From positions 310,001 to 374,000 of the forward strand of contig NZ_FNOS01000003.1 of NCBI RefSeq assembly GCF_900107115.1: DNA of 64,000 nucleotides, written 5' to 3'. Of this stretch, positions 16,423-25,794 are shown in pieces. The notes beneath the pieces were generated by a model that did not search any database, was not told where the DNA came from, and saw only the letters and a list, made by a program, of their open reading frames with translations. Every line of letters begins with the position of its first letter. Position 1 is the stretch's first letter. The position numbers and the translations under genes were made by a program. This DNA is from Salimicrobium album. GTDB lineage: Bacteria > Bacillota > Bacilli > Bacillales > Halobacillaceae.

Positions 16423-18009
16423 GTGGCAACTAAGAAGAAAAAGTATAAGTTTATGAACACGACCTTCTGGTCTTCTTTCCTCATCATTTTAGCCTTTACT
16501 ATCTGGGGAGGATTGGCACCGGATACGTTAGCAACCCAGGCAGACACAGTGTACAGCTTTATAGCTAACACGTTTGGCTGGTTCTACCTTATCTTCGTAT
16601 TTGCTCTCATCATTTTCAACTTCTACCTTGCTTTCAGTAAGTATGGAAGCATCCGTCTCGGCGGTGACGAGACACGGCCGAAATACCCTTTCTACACCTG
16701 GATTGCCATGCTGTTCAGTGCCGGGTTCGGTGTCAGTATCGTTTTCTGGGGGGTGGCCGAACCGATGACGCACTTCGGCACTCCCCCGCCGTTTGAACCC
16801 GGAGTGGAAGCGGGCACAGCGGAGGCTGCCCGTATCGCCATGTGGAACGCTTTCTTCAACAACGGTATCCACCAGTGGGCTTCATTTACCTTCGTCGGTC
16901 TTGCCATCTCCTATTTCATTTACCGTCAGGAAGAGCGGAGCCTTATAAGTGATACTCTGAATCCCGTCATAGGAGAAACCGGCAAGAAACCTCTGCGACG
17001 CAGTATCGATACCATTGCGGTCATCGCTACCGTTATGGGGGTTGCTACCACTCTCGGTCTCAGTGTCCTGCAGATAAACAGCGGACTCGGAGCAACGTTC
17101 GGTGTCGAGTCCGGACAGACGACGCAGATTTTGATCGTACTTGCCATGTTCATATTTTTCATGGTCTCCACGTTCTCCGGTCTTGACCGGGGTATCAAAT
17201 ACTTAAGTAACATCAACCTCGGCCTCGCCCTTTTACTCATGGTCGTCGTTTTGTTCATAGGTCCGACAGGCTTCATACTTAACACTATTACTACAGGGTT
17301 AGGAGATTACCTGCAAAACTTCTTTCAGGCGAGTCTTCGCCTCGGACATTATAGTGAAAGTACGTGGGTGCAGGAGTGGCCCGTCTACTACTGGGCATGG
17401 ACCATCGCCTGGGCACCGTTTGTCGGAATGTTCGTAGCCCGTATTTCCAAAGGGCGTACTGTCCGTGAGTTCGTACTTGGAGTTATGGTCACGCCGCCAT
17501 TTCTCGGAATCATATGGATTGGAATATTCGGCGGGACAGCCATCCACTCCGATCTGTTCAACGGCACACAGATTGCCGCAGCCGTGGCGGAGAACGAAGC
17601 GACCGCTCTCTTCTCCCTGTTTGAGCAGCTGCCGCTCGGAAGTATTCTTTCGTTCCTTTCCATCTGTTTACTGTTCACCTTCCTGGTCACCTCTGCCGAC
17701 TCGGCTACCTTCGTACTCGGTATGATGACGACACAGGGGGACAGAGACCCTTCTGTAGTAATCAAAGGAATATGGGGGACGATGATAGCTCTGTTAGCTA
17801 TCGTACTGATCATCAGTGCCGGTCTGAATGGATTGCAGACAGCTTCTCTGATTGGAGCGCTGCCATTCTCGATTGTCCTCTTCGTAGTCGCCGTCTCGCT
17901 GCTGATGACTATCAGAAGTGACTACAGGGAGACCAGCGAACGCAAGGATATAGCGAAACACCGTAAAATCGCCGAACATATTGAAGAAGAAGAGAATGGC
18001 GATTCATGA
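16423..18009 (+). CDS. BCCT family compatible-solute transporter (OpuD-like)
   Basis: A 528-residue secondary transporter with twelve hydrophobic helices. The BCCT family takes up glycine betaine, choline or related trimethylammonium solutes with sodium for osmoprotection. Visible motifs are FSAGFGVSIVFWGVAEP with the glycine-rich unwound helix, NNGIHQWASF, and YYWAWTIAWAPFVGMFVARISKGRT, which holds the conserved Trp/aromatic substrate site. The C-terminus is charged (EERKDIAKHRK), as in osmosensing members. The start is GTG 16423 after AAGGAGG. A strong terminator follows. Betaine as substrate is likely but not proven. Confidence 0.92.
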   Translation: MATKKKKYKFMNTTFWSSFLIILAFTIWGGLAPDTLATQADTVYSFIANTFGWFYLIFVFALIIFNFYLAFSKYGSIRLGGDETRPKYPFYTWIAMLFSAGFGVSIVFWGVAEPMTHFGTPPPFEPGVEAGTAEAARIAMWNAFFNNGIHQWASFTFVGLAISYFIYRQEERSLISDTLNPVIGETGKKPLRRSIDTIAVIATVMGVATTLGLSVLQINSGLGATFGVESGQTTQILIVLAMFIFFMVSTFSGLDRGIKYLSNINLGLALLLMVVVLFIGPTGFILNTITTGLGDYLQNFFQASLRLGHYSESTWVQEWPVYYWAWTIAWAPFVGMFVARISKGRTVREFVLGVMVTPPFLGIIWIGIFGGTAIHSDLFNGTQIAAAVAENEATALFSLFEQLPLGSILSFLSICLLFTFLVTSADSATFVLGMMTTQGDRDPSVVIKGIWGTMIALLAIVLIISAGLNGLQTASLIGALPFSIVLFVVAVSLLMTIRSDYRETSERKDIAKHRKIAEHIEEEENGDS

Positions 18010-18033
18010 ACAGCTGACACGTAATATAATTAA

Positions 18034-18072
18034 AGCTCTGCCAATCATTGCGAAATTGGCAGAGCTCTTTTT
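18034..18072. terminator. Bidirectional terminator
   Basis: A perfect 12-bp stem (AGCTCTGCCAAT/ATTGGCAGAGCT) is followed by T-rich sequence on the plus strand and a shorter T run on the other. It serves the convergent BCCT and HNH genes. Confidence 0.9.
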
Positions 18073-18078
18073 CTTCGT

Positions 18079-19059
18079 TCATGGAGACCATCTTTCTTCA
18101 AAACCGTTCTGTTCCGAATACTCGTACAGTAACTTCAATTTCTCCGGCCGATAGTTGTATAGACTGCGGTCTTCATAAAGGAGCACGGGTTCCGCTTTTA
18201 AGTATTCATTCCGTTCTAAAATACGCTCTAAATAATTATAATCGGGCAATTTATCACTTTTATTCAGGTTGCAGCTCTTGCATGATAACACGAGATTCCA
18301 TATATTATCCGACTGGATGAAAGACCAGGGGATAAAGTGATCAACGTGAGTCTGTTTTTGGGAAAGGTGTAAAGATTTCCCGCAATAAAAGCAGCTATTT
18401 TCAAATCGTGACAACAGAATCTCTCTATAAGGATGGAGCGACTCCCGCTGCGCCACACTTTCCACTTTTTCCAACAGAAACTCACGGATTACAGGATTAT
18501 ACTGCTCTATCATTTTTGCCAGATGATAATTTAAGAGATCAGTGACAAGCCGCTGATATTTCAACAGAAACAAATGCGAATCCGGATGGAACTGAAAGTA
18601 TTGAGATTGTTTTCGTCTGTCGAAACCGTACAACTTTCCTTCAAAATCACTGTATAAAGCTCCAAAGACATATTTCTTCATAATTGGCTTCGCACACTCC
18701 AGGACGTAAACCTGATCTCCTGCCTGCAGCTGGTCAAAACTCAAATCTATCGGTAACTGCCGTTCTTCACGGGCCCTCAGAACAGCAGCCGCCACCCCTG
18801 AATTTTGCGACCCCTGTTTCAGTCCGTGCCTGACCACCAGGTTCCAGTACGTTTTTACAAAAGAATACCCGATCTGTTCATACGTCAACTGCAGCCGGGA
18901 ATCAGCGTTATATAAATTCTCAATCAATGCTTTCAGAAGACCGAACTTATACGTCTGGGTCTTTTTACTTTTGTAAAAAAACATTGTGAACTGATACCAA
19001 ATTTCGTCTTCCTCGAGAGAATGACTGTTTACTCTCCCGTGACCCGACTTCCAGCTCAT
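18079..19059 (-). CDS. HNH endonuclease domain protein
   Basis: A 326-residue protein with a C-terminal HNH nuclease. The zinc-type pairs are C223-x2-C226 and C260-x2-C263, with catalytic motif HVDHFIPWSF (His238, Asp240, His241) and N-x-WNLVLSCKSCN. This is the McrA-like HNH-5 arrangement. The N-terminal 210 residues are helical and unfamiliar; they may recognise DNA. Its start overlaps the stop of the upstream channel gene as ATGA, so the two are translated together. It could be a restriction or defence nuclease, but no methylase or other defence gene is adjacent. Confidence 0.8.
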   Translation of the reverse strand: MSWKSGHGRVNSHSLEEDEIWYQFTMFFYKSKKTQTYKFGLLKALIENLYNADSRLQLTYEQIGYSFVKTYWNLVVRHGLKQGSQNSGVAAAVLRAREERQLPIDLSFDQLQAGDQVYVLECAKPIMKKYVFGALYSDFEGKLYGFDRRKQSQYFQFHPDSHLFLLKYQRLVTDLLNYHLAKMIEQYNPVIREFLLEKVESVAQRESLHPYREILLSRFENSCFYCGKSLHLSQKQTHVDHFIPWSFIQSDNIWNLVLSCKSCNLNKSDKLPDYNYLERILERNEYLKAEPVLLYEDRSLYNYRPEKLKLLYEYSEQNGFEERWSP

Positions 19060-19805
19060 TCCAGCTCACTCTCCTTTTCTGAAGCACCGGAATCTTTTCC
19101 TTTCATTTCATGAAGCATCGCTATCAGGCGCTCCACATCCTGGTCACTCAAATCATTGAAATGATCGAGCTGCTTCTGGATAAACTCCACTTTCTCGTCT
19201 TTTTTTACTCCGTCTGTCAGAAAGAAAGTGGTGATGGAACTGGTGATCATCCCGATGAGACCGATTCCGACAAGCATGAGGACGATGGCGACCATTCGCC
19301 CTATCCCCGTCTCCGGAGAGATGTCGCCGTACCCTACTGTGGTGGTAGTGACGACCGACCACCATACGCCGTCCATGTAAGTGGTGATTGTGGGTTCGAA
19401 TTCCTTGACCACGATTGCCGCTCCAAAAACAAGGATAAATGAGACACTCAGCACGAGATCCAGTCCGTTCGTTTTAATGATAGAGAACAGAGTGCCGAGG
19501 TATTTCCGTGAGACGGCGAAAAAGCGCAGAACGCGGAACAATCGTACAATCCTTGCTGTCTGGAAAATAGCGTCGAGAGGAAGGGCCGCAATGATATCAA
19601 TAGGGTTCTTTTTTATGTATTGCCACTTTTTTTCTGCTGCTATAAATCTTATGAGGACGTCCGTGAAGAAGATGATCCAGACGTACCGGTTGATAGCCAG
19701 AAGTACCGGATTCTCCGTCCATATGAATAATACGGAAGCCAAAGCGAGGAATACGAGCGTAATTTCATACCCGATAATCCAGTTCTTTTTCGTTTTTGCT
19801 TTCAT
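19056..19805 (-). CDS. Voltage-gated potassium channel family protein
   Basis: A 249-residue Kv-like channel subunit. Six hydrophobic segments are visible: an S4-like helix with arginines at every third residue (R85, R88, R91, R94 in QTARIVRLFRVLRFF), the selectivity filter TVGYGD at 156-161, and a charged cytoplasmic coiled tail. Four subunits would make a K+ channel. The start is ATG 19805 with GAGGGAT upstream; a GTG at 19820 overlaps that ribosome site. It is followed, with a 4-nt overlap, by an HNH nuclease gene. Confidence 0.88.
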   Translation of the reverse strand: MKAKTKKNWIIGYEITLVFLALASVLFIWTENPVLLAINRYVWIIFFTDVLIRFIAAEKKWQYIKKNPIDIIAALPLDAIFQTARIVRLFRVLRFFAVSRKYLGTLFSIIKTNGLDLVLSVSFILVFGAAIVVKEFEPTITTYMDGVWWSVVTTTTVGYGDISPETGIGRMVAIVLMLVGIGLIGMITSSITTFFLTDGVKKDEKVEFIQKQLDHFNDLSDQDVERLIAMLHEMKGKDSGASEKESELE

Positions 19806-19838
19806 ATTATCCCTCACCACCTATCGTAGAAGTCCTGT

Positions 19839-20201
19839 TCAGTCTACCCATTGCAGCAGTTCAATCCTGTTGCCGAACGGATCCTGTATATAACAGCGCT
19901 CTGCTCCCGGGAGCCTGTCATCCTTCTTCACTGCCACACCCCGGTCCTCAAGTGTGTCCACTGCTTCCTGCAGGTCATCCACTTCAAACGCCGGGTGGGC
20001 TTTCCGGGCGGGAGTGAACGGTTCTTCTATACCGATGTGCAGCTGCTGGACGCCGAGACTGAACCAGACGCCCCCGTTTTTCCGAAGACTATCCGGTTTC
20101 CCCACCTCTTCCATGCCGAGTATATCTCCGAAGAATTCCCGCGCTTTCTCTTCCCCGCCTTCCGGTGCTGCAAGTTGGATGTGATCGATTCGTTTCAACA
20201 T
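19839..20201 (-). CDS. VOC family (glyoxalase-like) protein
   Basis: A 120-residue single-module vicinal-oxygen-chelate protein. The start RIDHIQLAAPEGGEEKAREFF, the HIGIEEPF strand and the C-terminal RCYIQDPFGNRIELLQ with its metal-ligand Glu are typical of the fold. Such proteins bind a divalent metal as dimers and act as glyoxalases, dioxygenases or resistance proteins; the substrate here is unknown. The start is ATG 20201 after GGGAGGAAAAG. It lies 33 nt upstream of the channel gene on the same strand. Confidence 0.82.
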   Translation of the reverse strand: MLKRIDHIQLAAPEGGEEKAREFFGDILGMEEVGKPDSLRKNGGVWFSLGVQQLHIGIEEPFTPARKAHPAFEVDDLQEAVDTLEDRGVAVKKDDRLPGAERCYIQDPFGNRIELLQWVD

Positions 20202-20503
20202 ATCTTTTCCTCCCTTTCGGCTCAGTTACTCTCATTTATTTTTAATATTATCATACATACGGATAACGTTTTGTATGGTAAAACGATTTTCTTCCGTCCG
20301 ACGTCCCCGGCCCCCGGATAAGTACAGACCAACGGATCATCCCTCTTTTTTGGCCAAACAGATTACGTGCGTTTGCTCTTCTGTTCTTATAAACTATGGT
20401 ACATTCCTGGCTGATCGGCCTATATGTTTTGAAATCGAGAAAAACGGATATTGCCATTTAAGTATGGTGACACTAATCTTTCACCTAAGGAGTGAATAAC
20501 GAT
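20202..20503. other. Intergenic region between divergent VOC and OYE genes
   Basis: About 300 bp with no credible coding frame. A possible plus-strand promoter is TTGCCA near 20451 with a TAATCT box 17 nt on, ahead of the flavin oxidoreductase gene. I see no riboswitch or clear operator. Confidence 0.4.
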
Positions 20504-21604
20504 ATGCTATTCAGAGAATATGACTTTTTGAACCAGAACGTTAAGAACCGGTTTGTCGTCGCACCGATGACACGCGTCAGTGCAGAAGAGGACGGAAAGC
20601 CGAATGATACGATGAAAGACTATTACACCCGATTCGCCAAAGGCGGGTTCGGCACGATTGTGACGGAAGGGATCTATCCCGATCAAAGCTTCAGTCAGGG
20701 GTACAGCCACCAGCCCGGTCTGGCCACAGCTATCCATGCCGACGGCTGGAAGCCGATTGTGGATGCTGTTCATGAAGAAGGTACGGCTATTATTGCGCAG
20801 TTAATGCATGCCGGAGCGCAGATGCAGGCGAACAGATACTCCGATGAATCTATCGCACCTTCTGCCGTGCAGCCTAAGGGAGAACAGCTCAGCTTTTACG
20901 GTGGTTCCGGCCCTTTCCCGGTACCGCGCGCTATGGATGATCACGATTTCAGAGAAGTGAAAGAAAGTTTTGTTCACAGTGCCCTTCGCGCTAAAGAAGC
21001 GGGATTCGACGGTGTGGAACTGCACGGAGCGAACGGTTATCTTCTCGACCAGTTCCTCACGGATTACTTTAACCTCCGTAACGATGAATACGGCGGCTCG
21101 CCCGAAAACAGAGTTAAATTCGTTCTTGAAGTGATTGAAGAAGTCCGTGCTGCCGTCGGTGAAGACTACCCTGTAGGTATCCGTATTTCGCAGGCGAAAG
21201 CAGCCGACGGAGAACACAAGTGGGCAGGGGGTGAAGAAGAGGCACGCACAATTTTCGAAGCTCTCGGTAATGCGCCTCTCGACTTTGTTCACACTACAGA
21301 CCCTGATGCTGCAGCGTCTTCTTTCGGAGAAAATACGAAAACGCTGGCTGAAGCAGCAAAACTGTTCAGCGGCCTGCCGGTCATCGCCAACGGTAAACTT
21401 ACCGATCCGGTGAAAGCGGCCCAGCTTCTGAAAGAAGGACAGGCGGACCTTATTGCAGTAGGAACCGGAGCTCTCGCCAACCCGGATCTTCCAAATCTGA
21501 TAGACAAAGGGGAAGATTTAAGAGAGTTCGATTTCAAAGAAATCATGCTTCCTCAGGCGAACATTAAAGACCATGAGCTGAACCAGAATATCTTCAACGG
21601 ATAA
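20504..21604 (+). CDS. NADH:flavin oxidoreductase (old yellow enzyme family)
   Basis: A TIM-barrel FMN enzyme of about 366 residues that uses NAD(P)H to reduce activated alkenes, quinones or nitro compounds. Visible landmarks are NRFVVAPMTR at the N-terminus, QLMHAGAQ, the substrate/FMN motif FDGVELHGANGYLLDQFL and DEYGGSPENR, followed by VIANGKL and LIAVGTGALANP at the FMN phosphate site. The start is taken as ATG 20504 because the GGAG ribosome site directly abuts the in-frame GTG at 20492. The physiological substrate is unknown. A terminator follows. Confidence 0.92.
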   Translation: MLFREYDFLNQNVKNRFVVAPMTRVSAEEDGKPNDTMKDYYTRFAKGGFGTIVTEGIYPDQSFSQGYSHQPGLATAIHADGWKPIVDAVHEEGTAIIAQLMHAGAQMQANRYSDESIAPSAVQPKGEQLSFYGGSGPFPVPRAMDDHDFREVKESFVHSALRAKEAGFDGVELHGANGYLLDQFLTDYFNLRNDEYGGSPENRVKFVLEVIEEVRAAVGEDYPVGIRISQAKAADGEHKWAGGEEEARTIFEALGNAPLDFVHTTDPDAAASSFGENTKTLAEAAKLFSGLPVIANGKLTDPVKAAQLLKEGQADLIAVGTGALANPDLPNLIDKGEDLREFDFKEIMLPQANIKDHELNQNIFNG

Positions 21605-21612
21605 TTTTCATG

Positions 21613-21646
21613 AAAACGGCCCCGGTGCGGGTCGTTTTCTTTTTTC
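21613..21646 (+). terminator. Terminator after flavin oxidoreductase gene
   Basis: A stem AAAACGGCCC/GGGTCGTTTT with a GGTGC-type loop is followed by a run of T. Confidence 0.85.
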
Positions 21647-21693
21647 TGCCGTATGTTTTTTCTGGTAGGATAAATGTAGAAAGGAAGAGATCA

Positions 21694-22371
21694 ATGCCAG
21701 GTATATTCGTAACAGGAACCCATTCAAATGTAGGAAAAACTTCATTCATCACTGCACTCGTAGCGTCCCTCAGGGAAAAGGGGATCGATGCTGTTCCGTA
21801 CAAACCCGTACAGTGCGGAGCGACAGAGGCCGGAACCTCCCCGGACGCTGACAGATACCGGGAGGTCTATGAACCCGGGCTCGGGGATGTATTGTGTACA
21901 TATCTGTTCAAGTCGAAAGTGTCCCCCCATCTCGCCGCTTCCCTTGAAGGTACGCTCATCGAACCCGACCGTATCCTTCGCGACTTCTCCTACCTGGAGA
22001 AAATGCATGAGCTCGTCATCGTGGAAGGCTCCGGGGGAATTGCCGTTCCGTTGATTGACGAACAGTACGGGACGCCTGAACTGATGAACGACCTAGGGCT
22101 GCCGGGGCTTCTGATTGCGGATGCCGATATCGGGACTCTTAACCAGACGACGATAACAGCTTCTTACGCCCGCGGGAAGAACGTGGATCTCCGGGGGATC
22201 GTGCTTAACCGCTACCCCGAATTTCCGTCCATCGGCATTCGTCATAACCCCGAGATGCTTGAACGAACAACCGGACTCCCGGTACTCGGAAAAGTTCCGG
22301 AAACCGAAGAGCCGGACCTGTCCCTGTACCGCACCATCTATTCGGATTTCCTTGAAACACTCAAATACTGA
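21694..22371 (+). CDS. bioD: Dethiobiotin synthetase BioD
   Basis: An ATP-dependent carboxylase of 225 residues that closes the ureido ring of dethiobiotin from diaminopelargonic acid and CO2. Visible motifs are the P-loop GTHSNVGKT at residues 8-16, the catalytic YKPVQCG lysine segment and the switch [11 protein letters not shown]. The start is ATG 21694 after AAAGGAAGAG; the frame extends upstream into the terminator. No other biotin gene is nearby, so it is an isolated copy and a related ligase function cannot be excluded. pepT follows 20 nt downstream. Confidence 0.85.
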   Translation: MPGIFVTGTHSNVGKTSFITALVASLREKGIDAVPYKPVQCGATEAGTSPDADRYREVYEPGLGDVLCTYLFKSKVSPHLAASLEGTLIEPDRILRDFSYLEKMHELVIVEGSGGIAVPLIDEQYGTPELMNDLGLPGLLIADADIGTLNQTTITASYARGKNVDLRGIVLNRYPEFPSIGIRHNPEMLERTTGLPVLGKVPETEEPDLSLYRTIYSDFLETLKY

Positions 22372-22391
22372 ACCCGAAGGAGAGAGCTATC

Positions 22392-23648
22392 ATGAAAGAA
22401 GAATTGCTGCAGCGCTTTATCAGTTACGTAAAGATAGATACCCAATCGGATGAAGCATCGGAAACTACACCTTCCACAGACAAGCAGTGGGAGCTTGCGA
22501 ACAAATTGGCGGAAGAACTGGAAACAATCGGTATGAGTGAAGTTTCCATCGATGAGAAAGCCTACGTCATGGCCACCCTGCCTTCAAATACTGATAAAGA
22601 TCTGCCTGTCATCGGCTTCCTTGCGCACATCGATACAGCAACGGACTTTACCGGGAGCGGTGTCTCCCCAAAGGTTTGGAAGAATTATGACGGAGGAGAG
22701 CTGAGTCTGAATGACGATACCGTCCTCTCCCCCGATGATTTTCCTTCCCTGCACAAATACGCAGGACATACGCTTGTCACGACAGATGGTACCACACTGC
22801 TCGGAGCCGACAACAAAGCAGGGGTGACCGAGATCATGACGGCGATGAACTTTTTGCTCCATAACCCGGAAGTCCCTCATGGAAAAATACGGGTCGCCTT
22901 TACGCCCGATGAAGAAATAGGAAAGGGCCCTCACCACTTCGACGTCGAACGCTTCGGTGCCGACTTCGCCTATACGATAGACGGAGGGGAACTCGGGGAA
23001 CTTGAATACGAAAGCTTCAACGCAGCTTCTGCCACTATCCAGTTCCAGGGGCGCAACGTCCATCCGGGATCGGCGAAAAACAAAATGATTCATGCTTCAA
23101 AAATGGCGATGACGTTCGCGTCCTCCCTGCCCGCTTTCGAAGCACCGGAATATACGGAAGAGAAGGAAGGTTTCTTTCACCTGCTCGGCATGGAAGGCGA
23201 TGTGGAACACGCCGTTCTCTCCTATATTATTCGTGACCACGATAACGAAAAATTTGAAGCGAAAAAGAACTACATGCAAAAAACAGTGGAAGAATTTCGC
23301 CGCCTGTATGGCGAGTCCGCCATTTTGCTTTACATGGAAGATCAGTACTACAACATGCGCGAAAAGATTGAACCCGTCTTCGAAATCGTGGACGCGGCGG
23401 AACAGGCCATGATAAACAAAGGCATCCGGCCGCTCATACGCCCGGTCCGCGGGGGAACAGACGGGTCTCAGCTCTCTTTCATGGGGCTCCCGACGCCTAA
23501 TATTTTCACCGGCGGCGAAAATTACCACGGTAAATACGAGTACATTTCACTCGACAACATGGAGAAAGCCACTGAAACGATCATCGAACTCTCCCGTCTG
23601 TTCGCCACAGAAAATAAGTTTAACATCCGGAAGAAAAAGGAATCGTGA
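22392..23648 (+). CDS. pepT: Peptidase T (tripeptidase) PepT
   Basis: A zinc aminopeptidase of the M20 family that releases the N-terminal residue from tripeptides in the cytoplasm. The 418-residue length is typical. Metal-binding signatures are visible: [11 protein letters not shown] (first His/Asp), [10 protein letters not shown] (bridging Asp), [10 protein letters not shown] (catalytic and metal Glu) and [19 protein letters not shown], a PepT-specific stretch. [11 protein letters not shown] near the C-terminus completes the domain. The start is ATG 22392 after GGAGAGAG. It follows bioD by 20 nt, but the two have no clear functional link. Confidence 0.95.
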   Translation: MKEELLQRFISYVKIDTQSDEASETTPSTDKQWELANKLAEELETIGMSEVSIDEKAYVMATLPSNTDKDLPVIGFLAHIDTATDFTGSGVSPKVWKNYDGGELSLNDDTVLSPDDFPSLHKYAGHTLVTTDGTTLLGADNKAGVTEIMTAMNFLLHNPEVPHGKIRVAFTPDEEIGKGPHHFDVERFGADFAYTIDGGELGELEYESFNAASATIQFQGRNVHPGSAKNKMIHASKMAMTFASSLPAFEAPEYTEEKEGFFHLLGMEGDVEHAVLSYIIRDHDNEKFEAKKNYMQKTVEEFRRLYGESAILLYMEDQYYNMREKIEPVFEIVDAAEQAMINKGIRPLIRPVRGGTDGSQLSFMGLPTPNIFTGGENYHGKYEYISLDNMEKATETIIELSRLFATENKFNIRKKKES

Positions 23649-23676
23649 GAATAGGAATCTTCTTAAAGGTGGTGAC

Positions 23677-23904
23677 ATGATGGGTGAAAAAAATAAAGAC
23701 CACAACGTTGATAACAACAGGAAAATGATAAACGAAGAAGAACGTACGGACCTTGCCGAGAAATTTAAAGAAGAAGAATTGACGGACGATATTCCTATGG
23801 AAGCGCTCGAACTCGATGAAAAAGGTAACAGAAAGAAAAAAGAGTTCATGAAAGATTCTCAGAGCGAGAAGAAATATCGGAAAGACCGTGACAATCAGGA
23901 CTGA
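23677..23904 (+). CDS. Small hydrophilic protein of unknown function
   Basis: A 75-residue, highly charged, probably disordered protein rich in Lys, Glu and Asp, with no Cys or Trp and no membrane segment. An AAAGGTGGTGAC ribosome site precedes tandem ATG codons at 23677 and 23680. A strong terminator follows, so it may be a unit of its own or the end of the pepT transcript. Similar small acidic proteins are common in Bacillaceae and often linked to stress; I recognise no named family. Confidence 0.65.
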   Translation: MMGEKNKDHNVDNNRKMINEEERTDLAEKFKEEELTDDIPMEALELDEKGNRKKKEFMKDSQSEKKYRKDRDNQD

Positions 23905-23906
23905 TA

Positions 23907-23956
23907 AAAGCTGATGCCCTCCTAAATGATGAAGAAGGGCATCAGCTTTATTTTTT
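23907..23956 (+). terminator. Terminator after small hydrophilic gene
   Basis: AGCTGATGCCCT pairs with AGGGCATCAGCT across a 15-nt loop, followed by TTATTTTTT. Confidence 0.88.
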
Positions 23957-24000
23957 GAAACTTTTCCCTTTCCGTACATTATTTAAAAGGAGGAATAGTT

Positions 24001-24672
24001 ATGCTGACTATTGCAGAAGAACTTCTGCTTCTCGCTTTGCATGATCGGAAAGGCTCGGTAACTATGCGGGCTTCCTCTTCCCTGAAATTCGGGCTGGCGG
24101 GAGCGTTCATCAGCGAACTTGCATTAAATGAACGCGTCGCAGCTGAAGGGAAGAAACTCACCGTCATAAATCCCGCCCCGGTTGATGATCCTCTGTTAAA
24201 CGACGTATTCCAGGAAATTAAAAACTCTAAAAAAGACCGTAAAATCAGAGTCTGGGTCGAGAAGTTCGGGAACCGGATGAGAAAGCGGCAAAAAACCATG
24301 TCTTCCCGTCTTGTGGAGAAGGGGATACTTGAAGAGAGTCATCACAGCTTTCTCGGTATCTTCACCTGGATAACCTACCCCGCTTCTGATAACACAAAAG
24401 AAGAGGATATCCGCATGAGGGTAACGGAAGCCCTGGAAGAAACCGACCTCCCGGACGAACGTACACTCATTCTGCTCAGCCTGATTAATGCCTGTGATCT
24501 CGTGAAGGAAGTTTTCCCTAAGAAAGAAGCGCGCGCGAAGAAAAAACAGATCAAAGCATGGACGAAGCGCAATCCTTACGGAAAAGCTGTAAATGAGGCC
24601 GTAGACGCCACAAATGCCGCCGTTTATGCAGCAGCAGGTGCAGCAGCTATCTCTTCCGGCGGTTCTTCCTGA
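24001..24672 (+). CDS. GPP34 (Golgi phosphoprotein 3) family protein
   Basis: A 223-residue helical protein matching the GPP34 family: it opens MLTIAEELLLLALHDRKG, followed by LKFGLAGAFISELALN, the family's conserved first helices. In eukaryotes GOLPH3 binds phosphatidylinositol-4-phosphate at Golgi membranes; bacterial members have no settled role. A basic stretch (KKEARAKKKQIK) near residue 175 could contact phospholipid. The tail is rich in Ala and Gly. It is monocistronic, with AGGAGG upstream of the ATG and a hairpin downstream. Confidence 0.82.
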   Translation: MLTIAEELLLLALHDRKGSVTMRASSSLKFGLAGAFISELALNERVAAEGKKLTVINPAPVDDPLLNDVFQEIKNSKKDRKIRVWVEKFGNRMRKRQKTMSSRLVEKGILEESHHSFLGIFTWITYPASDNTKEEDIRMRVTEALEETDLPDERTLILLSLINACDLVKEVFPKKEARAKKKQIKAWTKRNPYGKAVNEAVDATNAAVYAAAGAAAISSGGSS

Positions 24673-24690
24673 TTTTTCCCGGAAAAATAA

Positions 24691-24737
24691 AAGCAGGAAT
24701 CCCGGGAGGCTGCTCCCGCAGGGTTCCTGCTTTTATT
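24691..24737. terminator. Bidirectional terminator
   Basis: AAGCAGGAATCCCGGGAG pairs with CTCCCGCAGGGTTCCTGCTT, with T-rich tails on both strands, between the convergent GPP34 and aldo/keto reductase genes. Confidence 0.88.
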
Positions 24738-24740
24738 ATA

Positions 24741-25655
24741 TTATGGCAGATCATTACCCGCAGCGCGGTAAAGCTCGTACCACTCTTCCTTCGTAAGTTT
24801 CACTTCCGACGCTTTCGCAATATCTTCGAGACGCTGTTTGTTCATCGTACCGACAATCGGCTGGATGCCTGCAGGGTGACGCAGAATCCATGCGATGGCG
24901 ATAGCCGAATCGGTCACACCATAGCGGGAAGCGACCTGCTGCAGTTTTTCATTGATTTCCGGAAAATCACTGTTTCCGACGAAGGCGCCTTCAATCATAC
25001 CATGCTGAAAAGGGGACCAGGCCTGAAGTGAAATATTATTCAGACGGCTGTATTCGATGATTTCCCCGTCCCGGTTTACTGCTGAACTATTCTCCATATT
25101 CACATTCAGTCCGTGATCGATCATTACCGTCTGCATAAGACTCAACTGCACCTGGTTAACGATCAGCTCCTGATCAACCGTTTCCTGCAGCAGCTCTGTC
25201 TGCATAGGATTGTGGTTACTGACACCGAAATGACGGACTTTCCCGTCGTTCTCCAGTTTAGTGAAGGCTTCAGCCACTTCCTCCGGTTCCATAAGAGCAT
25301 CGGGACGGTGCAACAGTAATACATCCAAGTATTCTGTGTTCAGACGCTTAAGGCTTCCTTCCACCGAAGATATGATATGTTCCTTGGAAAAGTCGAAGAA
25401 ACCATCGCGGATTCCGCACTTCGATTGCAGAATCATCTTTTCGCGCAGGGATGGTTCAATCGCACTTGCGAACGCTTTCTCGGCTTCACCCTTCCCGTAA
25501 ATATCAGCATGATCGAAGAAATCGATACCGAGCTCCATCGACTTATCTATCATTGCACGTGCATCATTTTTCGTCATCCCGGCCATACGCATGCAGCCGA
25601 GTCCGATTTCCGGCACACTCAGGTCGCTCGTGCCGAGGTTCATTCTTTTCACCAT
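24741..25655 (-). CDS. Aldo/keto reductase
   Basis: A TIM-barrel NADPH oxidoreductase of about 304 residues. The catalytic tetrad is visible as D-x-x-x-Y in FFDHADIYGKGEAE, the lysine in LQSKCGI and His in LLLHRPD. HFGVSNHNP and the C-terminal VGTMNKQRLEDIAKA form the cofactor site. It resembles the YdhF branch. Tandem ATGs at 25658 and 25655 follow GGAGG; the second has better spacing. The natural carbonyl substrate is unknown. Confidence 0.88.
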   Translation of the reverse strand: MVKRMNLGTSDLSVPEIGLGCMRMAGMTKNDARAMIDKSMELGIDFFDHADIYGKGEAEKAFASAIEPSLREKMILQSKCGIRDGFFDFSKEHIISSVEGSLKRLNTEYLDVLLLHRPDALMEPEEVAEAFTKLENDGKVRHFGVSNHNPMQTELLQETVDQELIVNQVQLSLMQTVMIDHGLNVNMENSSAVNRDGEIIEYSRLNNISLQAWSPFQHGMIEGAFVGNSDFPEINEKLQQVASRYGVTDSAIAIAWILRHPAGIQPIVGTMNKQRLEDIAKASEVKLTKEEWYELYRAAGNDLP

Positions 25656-25728
25656 CATTAGCCTCCTATATTGTACATATGTTCAAAACGTGCGTTTCCC
25701 CTGAAACTATCTGCAATGATACAAAGGA

Positions 25729-25762
25729 GGGGTTTCTGAGTCAGCGCTCAAAAAACCCCTCT
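25729..25762. terminator. Hairpin between aldo/keto reductase and universal stress genes
   Basis: A long hairpin (AGGGGTTT...AAACCCCT with an inner TGAG/CTCA stem) lies between two minus-strand genes. A T run follows on the plus strand (CGACTTTTTTC), but none on the minus strand, so its role as terminator for the stress gene is uncertain. Confidence 0.45.
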
Positions 25763-25794
25763 CGCGACTTTTTTCATATACGGACCTCACACTG

